Assembly: GCA_902803745.1 (NCBI GenBank)
Contig: CADCRB010000116.1
Coordinates: 1 to 6,140 of the forward strand
DNA length: 6,140 nucleotides
Direction of reading: 5' to 3'
DNA from: an uncultured Lachnospiraceae bacterium
GTDB lineage: Bacteria; Bacillota; Clostridia; Lachnospirales; Lachnospiraceae
The notes below the pieces were generated by a model. The model searched no databases and had not been told where the DNA came from. It was given only the letters and a program-made list of their open reading frames with translations. Position numbers and translations under genes: made by a program. Position 1 is the first letter of the stretch. Each line of letters opens with the position of its first letter. Positions 1 to 6,140 of this stretch are shown here, piece after piece.

Positions 1-1431
1 GAGAGCTGTTTCTTCCTGTCCTATTTCCTCATCAGTTATACCTTCATCAGGGATCTTATCATCAGAAAGGCCTGCACTATTTCGGAGCCGGCTCCAGTCC
101 TCTGAGGACAGATCCACTTCCTCAGGAAGCAGGATCCCTCTGTAGAGCATTGTGACCTGCGCTTCGGGAATGATACTTCCGAGGAGCTCCATTCCTTCTA
201 TGCTCCAAAGGTATCCAAAGAGCATACTGTCTTCAAGGCCTTTTTCCCGGCAGGCTCCGTAAGCATATCTTAAGAGATTCAAAATGTCTTCAGGCTCAGA
301 ATCCTCAGTTCTGATAAGACCTTCATACCTTAAACTGTCATCCTCCAGTCTGTGAATAAGAAGCATCGCCCTGATCCTGCCTTCATGTAATGCTGCACAG
401 CTGAGATCCTTATCGAAGAATTCCACGGGAAGGGCCGGAAGTCCCTCATCAAAGTAATTACTTGCATCAGCAAAAAAACGGTCGATCATTTCAGATGCTT
501 TATAGCCCATATTTCCTACGGAGATCACGTTTTTGGGCTCGCTGTCGATCGCATTGTTTCCCCTGCAGTCAGATATTTTCAGGACAAAAGAGTTTCCGAG
601 AGTCAGGTCAAAAAGAAGATCCCAGCTGTCCAGACAGTTGTACAGCAACGACAGGCTGGCTGCCTCCTGATCATCTTCAAATATCTTTACGGGAAGATCA
701 GCGTATATCCCCATCCCATCGTACTGGAAGGTAAGCTCCAGAACCTGGGCTATAAGGAAATTTCCTATTCCTTTTTGTCTCATATCCTCATGGACCATTA
801 TCCAGTCCAGTCGGATCATGGGCGTATCATCATCGGAAAAGGGAATGGTATAAACTATGACTCCTGCAGCACAGCTTCTGTCTCCCACCATCCTGAGCGC
901 ACCTATTGCATGCTTTCTTCCTGCAAGAATATCATCATAATGCTCAGGAGGGATCAGTTCCTTAAAGACTATCGCATTATGAAACGTTATCTTTGTAGCA
1001 AGAGGCCAGAACCTCTCTTCAAAGCTTCTTATGATGGAAAGTCCGGCCATGAGACGGTCTTTTCCGAAGCCTCCAAGGGGATTTATCGATTTTGATAATT
1101 CAAACAGAGTGTCTGTCAGCGAGACATAGGCTTCCTCCACCTCGTACTTTGAGAAGGAGGGATCATCTGCTTCTAATGCCTTTAACGGGTCATCTCCAAG
1201 CTCTGATTCAACTATATTGAGATAGGCGGTCTTGTCCACCAAAAGTTCTGTGAGATAATCATCATTTTCAAGAATGCCTGCAAGATCGGAAACGGTGTTT
1301 TCATCCTCGTAGTAGGCCTTTACAAGATCCAGAAGGACTGCGCGCTTTTCACGGGAGAGCAGCTCGACTCCTTTGTCGACCCTTTCTATTGATTCCATCA
1401 GCTTCATAAAAACCGGATTTGTATCTTTCAT
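1..1431 (-). CDS. GNAT-family N-acetyltransferase-like protein, 3' end outside window
   Basis: The frame reads leftward from the ATG at 1431 and stays open for 477 codons to the window edge, so the C-terminus is missing. Residues 1-110 are acidic and probably helical, and I recognise no family in them. Residues 150-250 look like a GNAT acetyltransferase domain: a strand (IRLDWIMV) leads into VHEDMRQKGIG at 213-223, which fits the acetyl-CoA pyrophosphate-binding pattern R/QxxGxG/A (R218, G221, G223). Residues 344-436 look like a second GNAT-fold half without that motif, so a tandem, partly degenerate GNAT is plausible. The visible end is rich in Asp and Glu. The start is supported by GGAGGG at 1442-1437, 5 nt upstream. 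A cytoplasmic acetyl-CoA-dependent acyltransferase is the family expectation; the substrate cannot be told. It is divergent from the RT-exporter operon, so a shared role is possible but not shown. Confidence 0.8.
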   Translation of the reverse strand, partial: MKDTNPVFMKLMESIERVDKGVELLSREKRAVLLDLVKAYYEDENTVSDLAGILENDDYLTELLVDKTAYLNIVESELGDDPLKALEADDPSFSKYEVEEAYVSLTDTLFELSKSINPLGGFGKDRLMAGLSIIRSFEERFWPLATKITFHNAIVFKELIPPEHYDDILAGRKHAIGALRMVGDRSCAAGVIVYTIPFSDDDTPMIRLDWIMVHEDMRQKGIGNFLIAQVLELTFQYDGMGIYADLPVKIFEDDQEAASLSLLYNCLDSWDLLFDLTLGNSFVLKISDCRGNNAIDSEPKNVISVGNMGYKASEMIDRFFADASNYFDEGLPALPVEFFDKDLSCAALHEGRIRAMLLIHRLEDDSLRYEGLIRTEDSEPEDILNLLRYAYGACREKGLEDSMLFGYLWSIEGMELLGSIIPEAQVTMLYRGILLPEEVDLSSEDWSRLRNSAGLSDDKIPDEGITDEEIGQEETAL

Positions 1432-1436
1432 ACTAT

Positions 1437-1442
1437 CCCTCC
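1437..1442 (-). promoter_or_regulatory. Ribosome binding site of the GNAT gene
   Basis: The minus strand reads GGAGGG, five bases before the ATG at 1431. This strong match to the anti-Shine-Dalgarno sequence fixes the start of the leftward gene. Confidence 0.75.
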
Positions 1443-1471
1443 GTCTGAATCACAGCATTTTCTTTTATAAA

Positions 1472-1500
1472 TTTATACATTAATATACGATACAAGGCAA
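1472..1500 (-). promoter_or_regulatory. Probable sigma-A-type promoter for the GNAT gene
   Basis: On the minus strand TTGCCT (1500-1495) and TATAAA (1477-1472) are separated by exactly 17 bp. They match the housekeeping -35 and -10 consensus at 4 of 6 and 5 of 6 positions. Transcription would begin near 1465, leaving a leader of about 35 nt before the ATG at 1431. The surrounding sequence is AT-rich. The call rests on motif match and position only. Confidence 0.5.
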
Positions 1501-1531
1501 GCAAATGGCATTATCCCGAAATAAGTATCCA

Positions 1532-1559
1532 TTGACTCAACGATTTGATATAATTCAAA
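1532..1559 (+). promoter_or_regulatory. Extended -10 promoter with inverted repeats, upstream of the RT operon
   Basis: TGATATAAT at 1546-1554 is a perfect extended -10 (TGn followed by TATAAT). No good -35 hexamer lies 16-18 bp upstream; TTGACT at 1532-1537 is only 11 bp away, too close to act as a normal -35. The -10 is framed by TTTGA (1544-1548) and TCAAA (1555-1559). A second small inverted repeat, TTGACTCAA, lies at 1532-1540. Both share TTGA/TCAA arms, which suggests a regulator could bind over the promoter. Transcription would start near 1561 and run through the leader into the RT and exporter genes. The promoter is a motif-based inference and the operator is weaker. Confidence 0.5.
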
Positions 1560-1560
1560 C

Positions 1561-1657
1561 ATCAGATATCTGCCGGTGATGACGGCATTGAGATGGAAGA
1601 GCTCTTCGTTGCGGGGGTGTGCCGCACAGGCAGATAATAAAGGGATGGACAGATCGT
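1561..1657 (+). promoter_or_regulatory. Structured 5' leader of the RT operon (possible ncRNA or cis-regulator)
   Basis: TATCTGCC at 1567-1574 is perfectly complementary to GGCAGATA at 1629-1636, so the ends of a 70-nt segment can pair. Inside it, TGCGG (1610-1614) pairs with CCGCA (1622-1626), and GAAGAGCTCTTC (1596-1607) is a perfect palindrome that can form GAAG/CTTC with an AGCT loop. TGCCG (1571-1575) can instead pair locally with CGGCA (1583-1587); this excludes the long stem. CAGATATCTG at 1563-1572 is another palindrome. The 3' strand of the long stem ends just before AAGGGATGG, the region preceding the RT start, so folding could affect ribosome access. Alternatively it could be an RNA used by the RT. 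No known riboswitch or retron RNA was recognised, and no poly-U terminator follows the stems. Confidence 0.35.
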
Positions 1658-2893
1658 ATGATTTTTGAGGATATGAAAAGCACTGCGCGGAAAGAGGCTT
1701 TTCTCGCAAAACGCAGGGCAGCCGTTGCAGGAAACACCGGGGAAGTGGAGGCCATGGCGGCTTATATCCTGACAGAGCGTTTCAATGAAGACATACAGAG
1801 ACTTATCGAGGGCGATTATTATTTTGATCCGCCGAAGCTGATCTTTCTGCGTAAGGCGCGGTCTGACCGCAGGCGGAGGGTTTACAGTTTTTCCGAAGAA
1901 AACAAGATCCTGCTTCAGTTTCTGACCTTTATGCTTATGGAGAGGTATGATGATCTTTTTCCGGATACACTCTACTCCTTCAGAAAGAGCAACCCTGTCG
2001 GAAAGCTGTACCAGGTCATCCGCCGCTATGATCCGCACAGGGAAAAATACATAATAAAGATGGATATCCGAAGCTTCGGGGAATCCATAGATCCCGTGAT
2101 GCTGGATAAAAAACTTAAGCCCTGGCTTGCTGATGAACCTGAGCTCCATGCCTTCATCATGTGGATGATATCCAGAAACCTGTATTACCGTGACGGCAGG
2201 CTGGAAGAGGGCTTCACCTCGGTGCTTCCGGGAAATCCCATAGTCGCCTTCCTTCAGAATGTCTTTCTGCTGGAGGCAGACAGCTTTATGAAAGAGAATG
2301 TCAGCATCTGCAGCCGTTATACAGATGATATCTGCATGATCTGTGAGGACAGCTCCTCAGCCGAACGCCTGATGGAGCAGCTCAAGAAGATCATTACGGA
2401 TCTCGGGCTCAGCCTGAATGAGGAGAAAACCTGCATCGTCCCACCCGGCGTCAGCTATGACCTGCTTGGGATACGGTTTGCTCCGGATATGACAGACATA
2501 GCCGAAAATACGTTTCGAAAGGTCTCAAGCAAGATGAAGCACCGGGCTGAAAGCATAAGCCGAAGAGTGAAGAACGGCCGGCTGACCAGAGAGGACGGAC
2601 TGAGGCTAATGGCCGGTTATATCCGCTATTATTATTACGGCTCCGGGGAGGACGACTGGATAAGCTGGACGGATAAGTTTTTCCCCTTCATCACTACAAC
2701 GGAAAGCCTGAAGAAACTGGATCACCTGTCCCAGGAGTGTCTGCGCTATATAGCTACAGGCAGACGCACCAATGCAAAATACCGGTTCAGATATCAGGAT
2801 ATCAGGGATGCCGGATATGTACCGCTGGTCCGTGCCTATTACGACCATAGTGTATGTCACGATCAAAATAATTCTTTGCACAAAAGAGAGTAA
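1658..2893 (+). CDS. Reverse transcriptase (RNA-directed DNA polymerase), stand-alone, unclassified type
   Basis: This 411-residue protein has the ordered RT motifs: a basic RT1/RT2 region (RRRRVYSFSEENKILL, 71-86), YSFRK (106-110), motif 3 KMDIRSFGESI with catalytic D136, motif 4 LPGNPIVAFLQN (190-201), the catalytic YTDD box (221-224), NEEK with K257, and LLGIRF (269-274). A thumb-like C-terminus follows, ending near GYVPLVRAYY (386-395). All three metal-binding aspartates are present, so catalysis is expected. Two features are odd: Gly141 sits where RTs have the aromatic steric gate, and motif 4 lacks the usual Gln before Gly and the SP/SQ pair. No maturase X, HNH, retron VTG, protease or primase domain is seen, so group II intron and retron classes fit poorly; DGR is also not supported. 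The ATG at 1658 was chosen over the in-frame GTG at 1619, which lies inside the structured leader and lacks a properly spaced ribosome site. AGGG lies 13 nt before 1658, and ATG 1673 is a further alternative. The stop is 3 nt before the exporter gene. Confidence 0.88.
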   Translation: MIFEDMKSTARKEAFLAKRRAAVAGNTGEVEAMAAYILTERFNEDIQRLIEGDYYFDPPKLIFLRKARSDRRRRVYSFSEENKILLQFLTFMLMERYDDLFPDTLYSFRKSNPVGKLYQVIRRYDPHREKYIIKMDIRSFGESIDPVMLDKKLKPWLADEPELHAFIMWMISRNLYYRDGRLEEGFTSVLPGNPIVAFLQNVFLLEADSFMKENVSICSRYTDDICMICEDSSSAERLMEQLKKIITDLGLSLNEEKTCIVPPGVSYDLLGIRFAPDMTDIAENTFRKVSSKMKHRAESISRRVKNGRLTREDGLRLMAGYIRYYYYGSGEDDWISWTDKFFPFITTTESLKKLDHLSQECLRYIATGRRTNAKYRFRYQDIRDAGYVPLVRAYYDHSVCHDQNNSLHKRE

Positions 2894-2896
2894 AAG

Positions 2897-5041
2897 ATGA
2901 AGATACCCGTTGTGATACAGATGAGGCCGGGTGAAAACGGCGCAGCAGCATTGTGCATGATGCTCGGCTATCACAAAAAATTTGTCCCGCTGGAAGAAAT
3001 GCGTGAGGTATGCGTCTCCTCCCGTAATGGCTCCGATCCGCAGCAGATGGCCGAAGCCGCGTCATACTACGGACTCGATGCGAGGGTGGAAACACCGGAC
3101 ATAGATGAGCTTAAAAGGATGAAGCCTCCTGTGCTCGTCTCCTGGAAAAAACGATGGTGGTGCATCATAACCTCGATCAGAGGGGATATAGTTTCCGTCA
3201 CTGATCCTGCCAGGGGCGAGATCAGGATGACTTTAAAGAAATTCAGCGAGCTCTACAACGGAAAGGTGCTCATACTTACCAAAAACAGTGAATTTGTCGC
3301 CGATGGCAAAAGAGAATCCCTTGTATCGCTTATAAGCGGGAGGCTCAGCGAACTGCGTAAGCCGATGTTTATCCTGATGATACTGACACTTGTCTGTATC
3401 TGGCTGAATATCGGAATGGTGACCTTGCAGAAGGCCATACTTGATTCATACATGAGTCCGCAGACCGGGAATCTCCGCGACAGCGGCTATATCGTCCTTA
3501 TGATCTACATGATCTTCCTGACGGTTTATTTTATTCTGAGCATGGCAAAGACCAAACGCATCAATGATTCCAGCAGGGATATCTCCGCGGTATCCGGCAG
3601 CCGGATGTTCAAAAAAATGTTTGATCAGCCTCTGAAATTCTTTGAACAGTACAGTGCCGGCGAACTGATGTCCCGGATCGACAATAATATAAGGCTTGAC
3701 AACACCATAATACGTTCCCTGGTACCGAGAGCCATTGACGCTGTGATGACCATGGTATATTTCATTACCCTCGTGAGGTACAACCGTGTAATGGCTGTCG
3801 CCTGTCTCATCGTGATAGTGGCGGACCTGGCATTTACTGTGAAGATGCAGGAAAAAAATGCGATCATATCCCGCAGCATGACGACCACTGGGAACATGCT
3901 CAATACCGCAGTCCTGAACGGGATGAGTATGATAGAGACAATAAAGGCCACCGGAGCGGAACGATCCTTCTACAATATGTGGCATGAGTCACAGACTCTG
4001 GCCAATGAAGGAAAATACAGAAGCCAGCGTATCAACGCGTTCATAGCTTTTGTGTCCGGGATCCATGGAAACGCGTTACAGGGCATACAGCTCTTCATCG
4101 GCGCGTACTTTGTCCTGCACGGCAGCTTTACCATCGGCTCCATGGCTCTTTTCCAGAGCATCCTGAATTATATGATCACCTCTATGAACAACTGTATGAC
4201 TTCGGTGAATTCGCTTCAGACAATGCGGACAAATATTGAGAGAGTCAACGATATAATGAATCGGGAAAGCGGGCAGCCCATCCCTCTTCCCAAAAGTGAA
4301 TATGATACCGTGGATAAGCTGGGGGGAGAGCTGTGCGCGCGTCACATCAGTTTCCGCTATAACCCGGGAGATGCTCCTGTCATAGACGATGTCGATATCG
4401 AAGTAGGTGAAGGACAGATGATAGCTATCGTGGGCAGGACCGGCTGCGGCAAAAGCACCCTGCTGAAGCTCCTGGCGAACCTTTATGAAACGGAATCCGG
4501 CGAGATACTCTACTCAGGAAAGCATCGGGAGGAGATCCCGGATGTGGTCTTCAATTCCTCAGTCCTTACTGTGGATCAGGAAATCATGATGTTTGAGGAT
4601 TCTATCTACGATAATATAAGGATGTGGGACAATACCGTAGAAAAATACGAAGTCATATTAGCCGCACGGGATGCGCAGATACATGACCGCATCATCCGCG
4701 ACAGATCAGGCTACGAAGCACGGATAGAGGAGAACGGACGCAACTTCTCAGGCGGTGAGCTGCAGAGGCTTGAACTCACCAGGGCGCTCGCTCACGAACC
4801 GACGCTGCTTTTTCTGGATGAGTTTACCTCGGCGCTTGATGCGCTGACGGAGGACAGGATACTCCGGTCGATCAAGGAAAAGCGTACCACCTGCATCATA
4901 GTTGCCCACAGACTCTCTACCATTGCAGGCTGCGACCGGATCTATGTAATGGACAAAGGAAAAGTGGTTCAGTCAGGAACGCATGAGGAACTGTATGCGC
5001 AGGAGGGACTTTACCGCGAGCTTATTTCAGTGCAGAAATAA
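2897..5041 (+). CDS. ABC exporter with degenerate C39-peptidase-like domain (NHLM/PCAT-type peptide exporter)
   Basis: The 714-residue protein has the length and architecture of peptidase-containing peptide exporters. Residues 1-128 are a C39-like domain (IPVVIQMRPGENGAAAL, later VSWKKRWWCII and VTDPARG). In active families the motif reads QxxxxECGAASL, followed by a catalytic His and Asp. Here Cys is replaced by Asn14 and His by Trp87, and only D103 remains, so cleavage is not expected. Membrane helices lie at about 154-177, 198-217, 279-315 (two) and 381-423. The ATPase (about 480-714) has Walker A GRTGCGKS (513-520), Q-loop Gln561, signature FSGGE (617-621), Walker B LLFLDE (D641, E642), D-loop SALD and switch His671, all intact. 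It should use ATP to move a peptide across the membrane. The leader- or cargo-binding role of the dead domain is inferred from C39-like domains of toxin exporters. The gene starts 3 nt after the RT, with only a weak purine tract (AGAGAG) before it, and the next exporter begins 4 nt after its end. Confidence 0.9.
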   Translation: MKIPVVIQMRPGENGAAALCMMLGYHKKFVPLEEMREVCVSSRNGSDPQQMAEAASYYGLDARVETPDIDELKRMKPPVLVSWKKRWWCIITSIRGDIVSVTDPARGEIRMTLKKFSELYNGKVLILTKNSEFVADGKRESLVSLISGRLSELRKPMFILMILTLVCIWLNIGMVTLQKAILDSYMSPQTGNLRDSGYIVLMIYMIFLTVYFILSMAKTKRINDSSRDISAVSGSRMFKKMFDQPLKFFEQYSAGELMSRIDNNIRLDNTIIRSLVPRAIDAVMTMVYFITLVRYNRVMAVACLIVIVADLAFTVKMQEKNAIISRSMTTTGNMLNTAVLNGMSMIETIKATGAERSFYNMWHESQTLANEGKYRSQRINAFIAFVSGIHGNALQGIQLFIGAYFVLHGSFTIGSMALFQSILNYMITSMNNCMTSVNSLQTMRTNIERVNDIMNRESGQPIPLPKSEYDTVDKLGGELCARHISFRYNPGDAPVIDDVDIEVGEGQMIAIVGRTGCGKSTLLKLLANLYETESGEILYSGKHREEIPDVVFNSSVLTVDQEIMMFEDSIYDNIRMWDNTVEKYEVILAARDAQIHDRIIRDRSGYEARIEENGRNFSGGELQRLELTRALAHEPTLLFLDEFTSALDALTEDRILRSIKEKRTTCIIVAHRLSTIAGCDRIYVMDKGKVVQSGTHEELYAQEGLYRELISVQK
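4985..4997 (+). promoter_or_regulatory. Ribosome site and alternative start for the second exporter
   Basis: GAGGA at 4985-4989 lies 5 nt before an ATG at 4995 that is in frame with the second exporter and would add 17 residues (MRRRDFTAS...) overlapping the first exporter by 47 nt. The ATG at 5046 has no recognisable Shine-Dalgarno; its upstream bases are A-rich (AGAAATAAAAAT). The 5046 start is kept as the main call because of its 4-nt spacing to the preceding stop, which fits termination-reinitiation coupling. The upstream start has the better ribosome site and cannot be excluded. Confidence 0.35.
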
Positions 5042-5045
5042 AAAT

Positions 5046-6140
5046 ATGGAACTGTATACAGAGAGCATCAGAAAAAAAGAAGAAAACAATATAAAGCTTG
5101 AAAAGGACGCGGATGAATCCCTGATCAGAAACCGTACGCTGCGCCAGCCTGAGGGAAACGAGGATGTCAGCATGGCGCTGATGTTCCTTCTGGAGAAATT
5201 CGGGATCGAAGTATCCTGGATACCGCAGGATCTGTCGGTGGAAAAAATGATGGAAACGGTACTGGATCCCCTCGGCATGATGTACGAGGAAAAGGCATCC
5301 GTGATCGAAGCGAGCCGTGACAGGGCGGAGTATCTGCTGGCCTTCCGAAAAGACGGAAGAGCAGTGATACTGATGCCGACAAAAAGGGGATATCGCTTCT
5401 ACTGTCCCTTTGATTCGGGAAAAGGCAGGGCATCGGCAGCTTATATTGCCTCGCTTCAGCCGGCCTGCTATACTGTCAGCCGGCCTATAGAGGAGGGGAA
5501 AAATCTGCTCCTCACTTTTTGCCGTAATGTCTTAAAGTCACTGACTGCCGGAGATATCATCAGGCTTGCCGCCGCTACGGGCCTGGCTGCCGGTTTCGGT
5601 TATATCCTGCCTCTTATAAGCAAATGGATCTACAATGTCTACATCAAGGGAAAAGGAAGCATCGGAGGATTCCTTATCGCGGTCGTCATTTTCATATCAG
5701 TAAATCTTGTCAGGGGATTCATGACATTGCTGAAGTCCATTATGCTCTCAAAAACAAAGATAAGGATCTCAGAAAAAATGCAGTCGGCTGTACTGGCAAA
5801 GGTCCTTCATCTTCCGCAGCAGTTTTTCCAGAGCACCTCTTCAGGAAAGCTGTCAAAAAGAATAGCTAACTGCGGAAGAATGTCGGATACGATAATGCAG
5901 GTCATCATGGATGTCCTGCTCAATCTTTCATTTTCGATTATCTACCTGTATCAGATGAAGAAGTTCGCATCAAGTCTTTTCCTTCCGGCTGTCATCTTCC
6001 TTATCCTGAAGATCCTGGTCTCGATACTCGGAGCCATAAGCTACGCGCGCAACGAAACCGGGATACTTCATATCGATATGGAAAACAGCAGCTTTATGTT
6101 CTCTGTCATACGCGGGATCCAGAAGATAAAGGGTATGGGC
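5046..6140 (+). CDS. Second ABC exporter subunit (NHLM ABC2-like), 3' end outside window
   Basis: An open frame of 365 codons runs off the right edge. Residues 1-160 are a soluble N-terminal domain with the pattern YLLAFRKDGRAVILMP followed by YRFYCPFD (95-123). This resembles the N-terminal region of the ATP-binding protein described as the second ABC transporter of NHLM bacteriocin systems. Type I exporter membrane helices follow at about 171-192, 205-226, 283-302 and 310-332. QQFFQSTSSGKLSKRI (258-273) is the exporter signature often written FF..xSxGxLxxRi, also present in the first exporter as KFFEQYSAGELMSRI. The ATPase domain is not in the window, so its motifs cannot be checked. It lies 4 nt after the first exporter and probably forms a heterodimer or paired transporter with it. 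An ordinary exporter half of another peptide system is the alternative. Confidence 0.82.
   Translation, partial: MELYTESIRKKEENNIKLEKDADESLIRNRTLRQPEGNEDVSMALMFLLEKFGIEVSWIPQDLSVEKMMETVLDPLGMMYEEKASVIEASRDRAEYLLAFRKDGRAVILMPTKRGYRFYCPFDSGKGRASAAYIASLQPACYTVSRPIEEGKNLLLTFCRNVLKSLTAGDIIRLAAATGLAAGFGYILPLISKWIYNVYIKGKGSIGGFLIAVVIFISVNLVRGFMTLLKSIMLSKTKIRISEKMQSAVLAKVLHLPQQFFQSTSSGKLSKRIANCGRMSDTIMQVIMDVLLNLSFSIIYLYQMKKFASSLFLPAVIFLILKILVSILGAISYARNETGILHIDMENSSFMFSVIRGIQKIKGMG

Noticed and set aside
1532..1554. TTGACT and TATAAT as a standard -35/-10 pair
   Set aside because: The spacer is only 11 bp, far from 16-18 bp; the extended -10 reading explains the site better.
1593..1637. 14-codon ORF in the leader (MEELFVAGV...)
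   Set aside because: It is too short, has no ribosome site and overlaps the proposed RNA stems; chance occurrence is likely.
1619..1657. GTG start extending the RT by 13 residues
   Set aside because: The adjacent G-run is only 1 nt from the GTG, too close for a ribosome site, and the codon lies in a hairpin loop. The ATG at 1658 gives a more natural N-terminus.
1579..1668. 29-codon ORF in the leader (MTALRWKSS...), overlapping the RT start by 11 nt
   Set aside because: There is no good ribosome site, no Gly-Gly or NHLP-type leader features, and it lies within the structured leader. A coupling upstream ORF is possible but unsupported.
1562..2149. 195-codon antisense ORF opposite the RT start region
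   Set aside because: It lies opposite the well-supported RT coding frame, shows no recognisable domain and has low-quality composition; it is a shadow of the RT gene.
2785..2809. Short tandem repeat (ATATCAGG twice) near the RT 3' end
   Set aside because: It encodes ordinary residues of the RT C-terminus and has only two copies; it is not a CRISPR or attachment site.
1658..2893. Diversity-generating retroelement or group II intron interpretation of the RT
   Set aside because: I saw no template/variable repeat pair with A-biased differences and no Avd-like gene. There is no maturase or endonuclease domain and no intron RNA domain V. The motif 4 residues do not match the DGR form. Sequence outside the window could still change this.
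5624..5869. 81-codon plus-strand ORF inside the second exporter
   Set aside because: It is an alternate frame of the exporter membrane domain, which has clear family features in its own frame.

Overview
The window looks like a chromosomal segment of a Gram-positive Clostridia-type bacterium, possibly Lachnospiraceae. This rests on style only: purine-rich Shine-Dalgarno sites, frequent AGA/AGG and ATA codons, intermediate GC, tightly packed genes, and protein families common in such genomes. The species cannot be named from the sequence.

Layout. Positions 1-1431 (minus strand) hold most of a GNAT-family acetyltransferase-like gene whose 3' end lies beyond the left edge. Positions 1432-1657 are a divergent intergenic region. 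It carries a sigma-A-like promoter for the GNAT gene, an extended -10 promoter for the rightward genes, and a roughly 100-nt leader with strong self-complementarity. The rightward operon follows: a reverse transcriptase (1658-2893), an ABC exporter with an N-terminal C39-peptidase-like domain (2897-5041), and a second ABC exporter cut by the right edge (5046-6140). The gaps between these three genes are only 3 and 4 nt, so they are very probably co-transcribed and translationally coupled.

The two exporters resemble the paired transporters of NHLM/NHLP-type peptide (RiPP, bacteriocin-like) export systems. In such systems one half carries a C39 peptidase that trims the precursor leader, and the other carries a poorly understood N-terminal domain. 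Here the C39-like domain has lost its catalytic Cys (Asn14) and His (Trp87), so it probably binds a leader or cargo without cutting it. No precursor peptide, maturase or HlyD-like gene is visible; they may lie to the right.

The most unusual element is the leading gene of this operon: a stand-alone reverse transcriptase with its three catalytic aspartates intact (D136 and YTDD 221-224). It has Gly141 where other reverse transcriptases carry the aromatic steric gate, and an altered motif 4 (PGNPIVA). No maturase or endonuclease domain, retron signature, DGR template/variable repeat or group II intron RNA was recognised. The combination of an RT, a peptidase-dead exporter, a second exporter and a structured leader is the candidate for an undescribed system. 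Its function is unknown.
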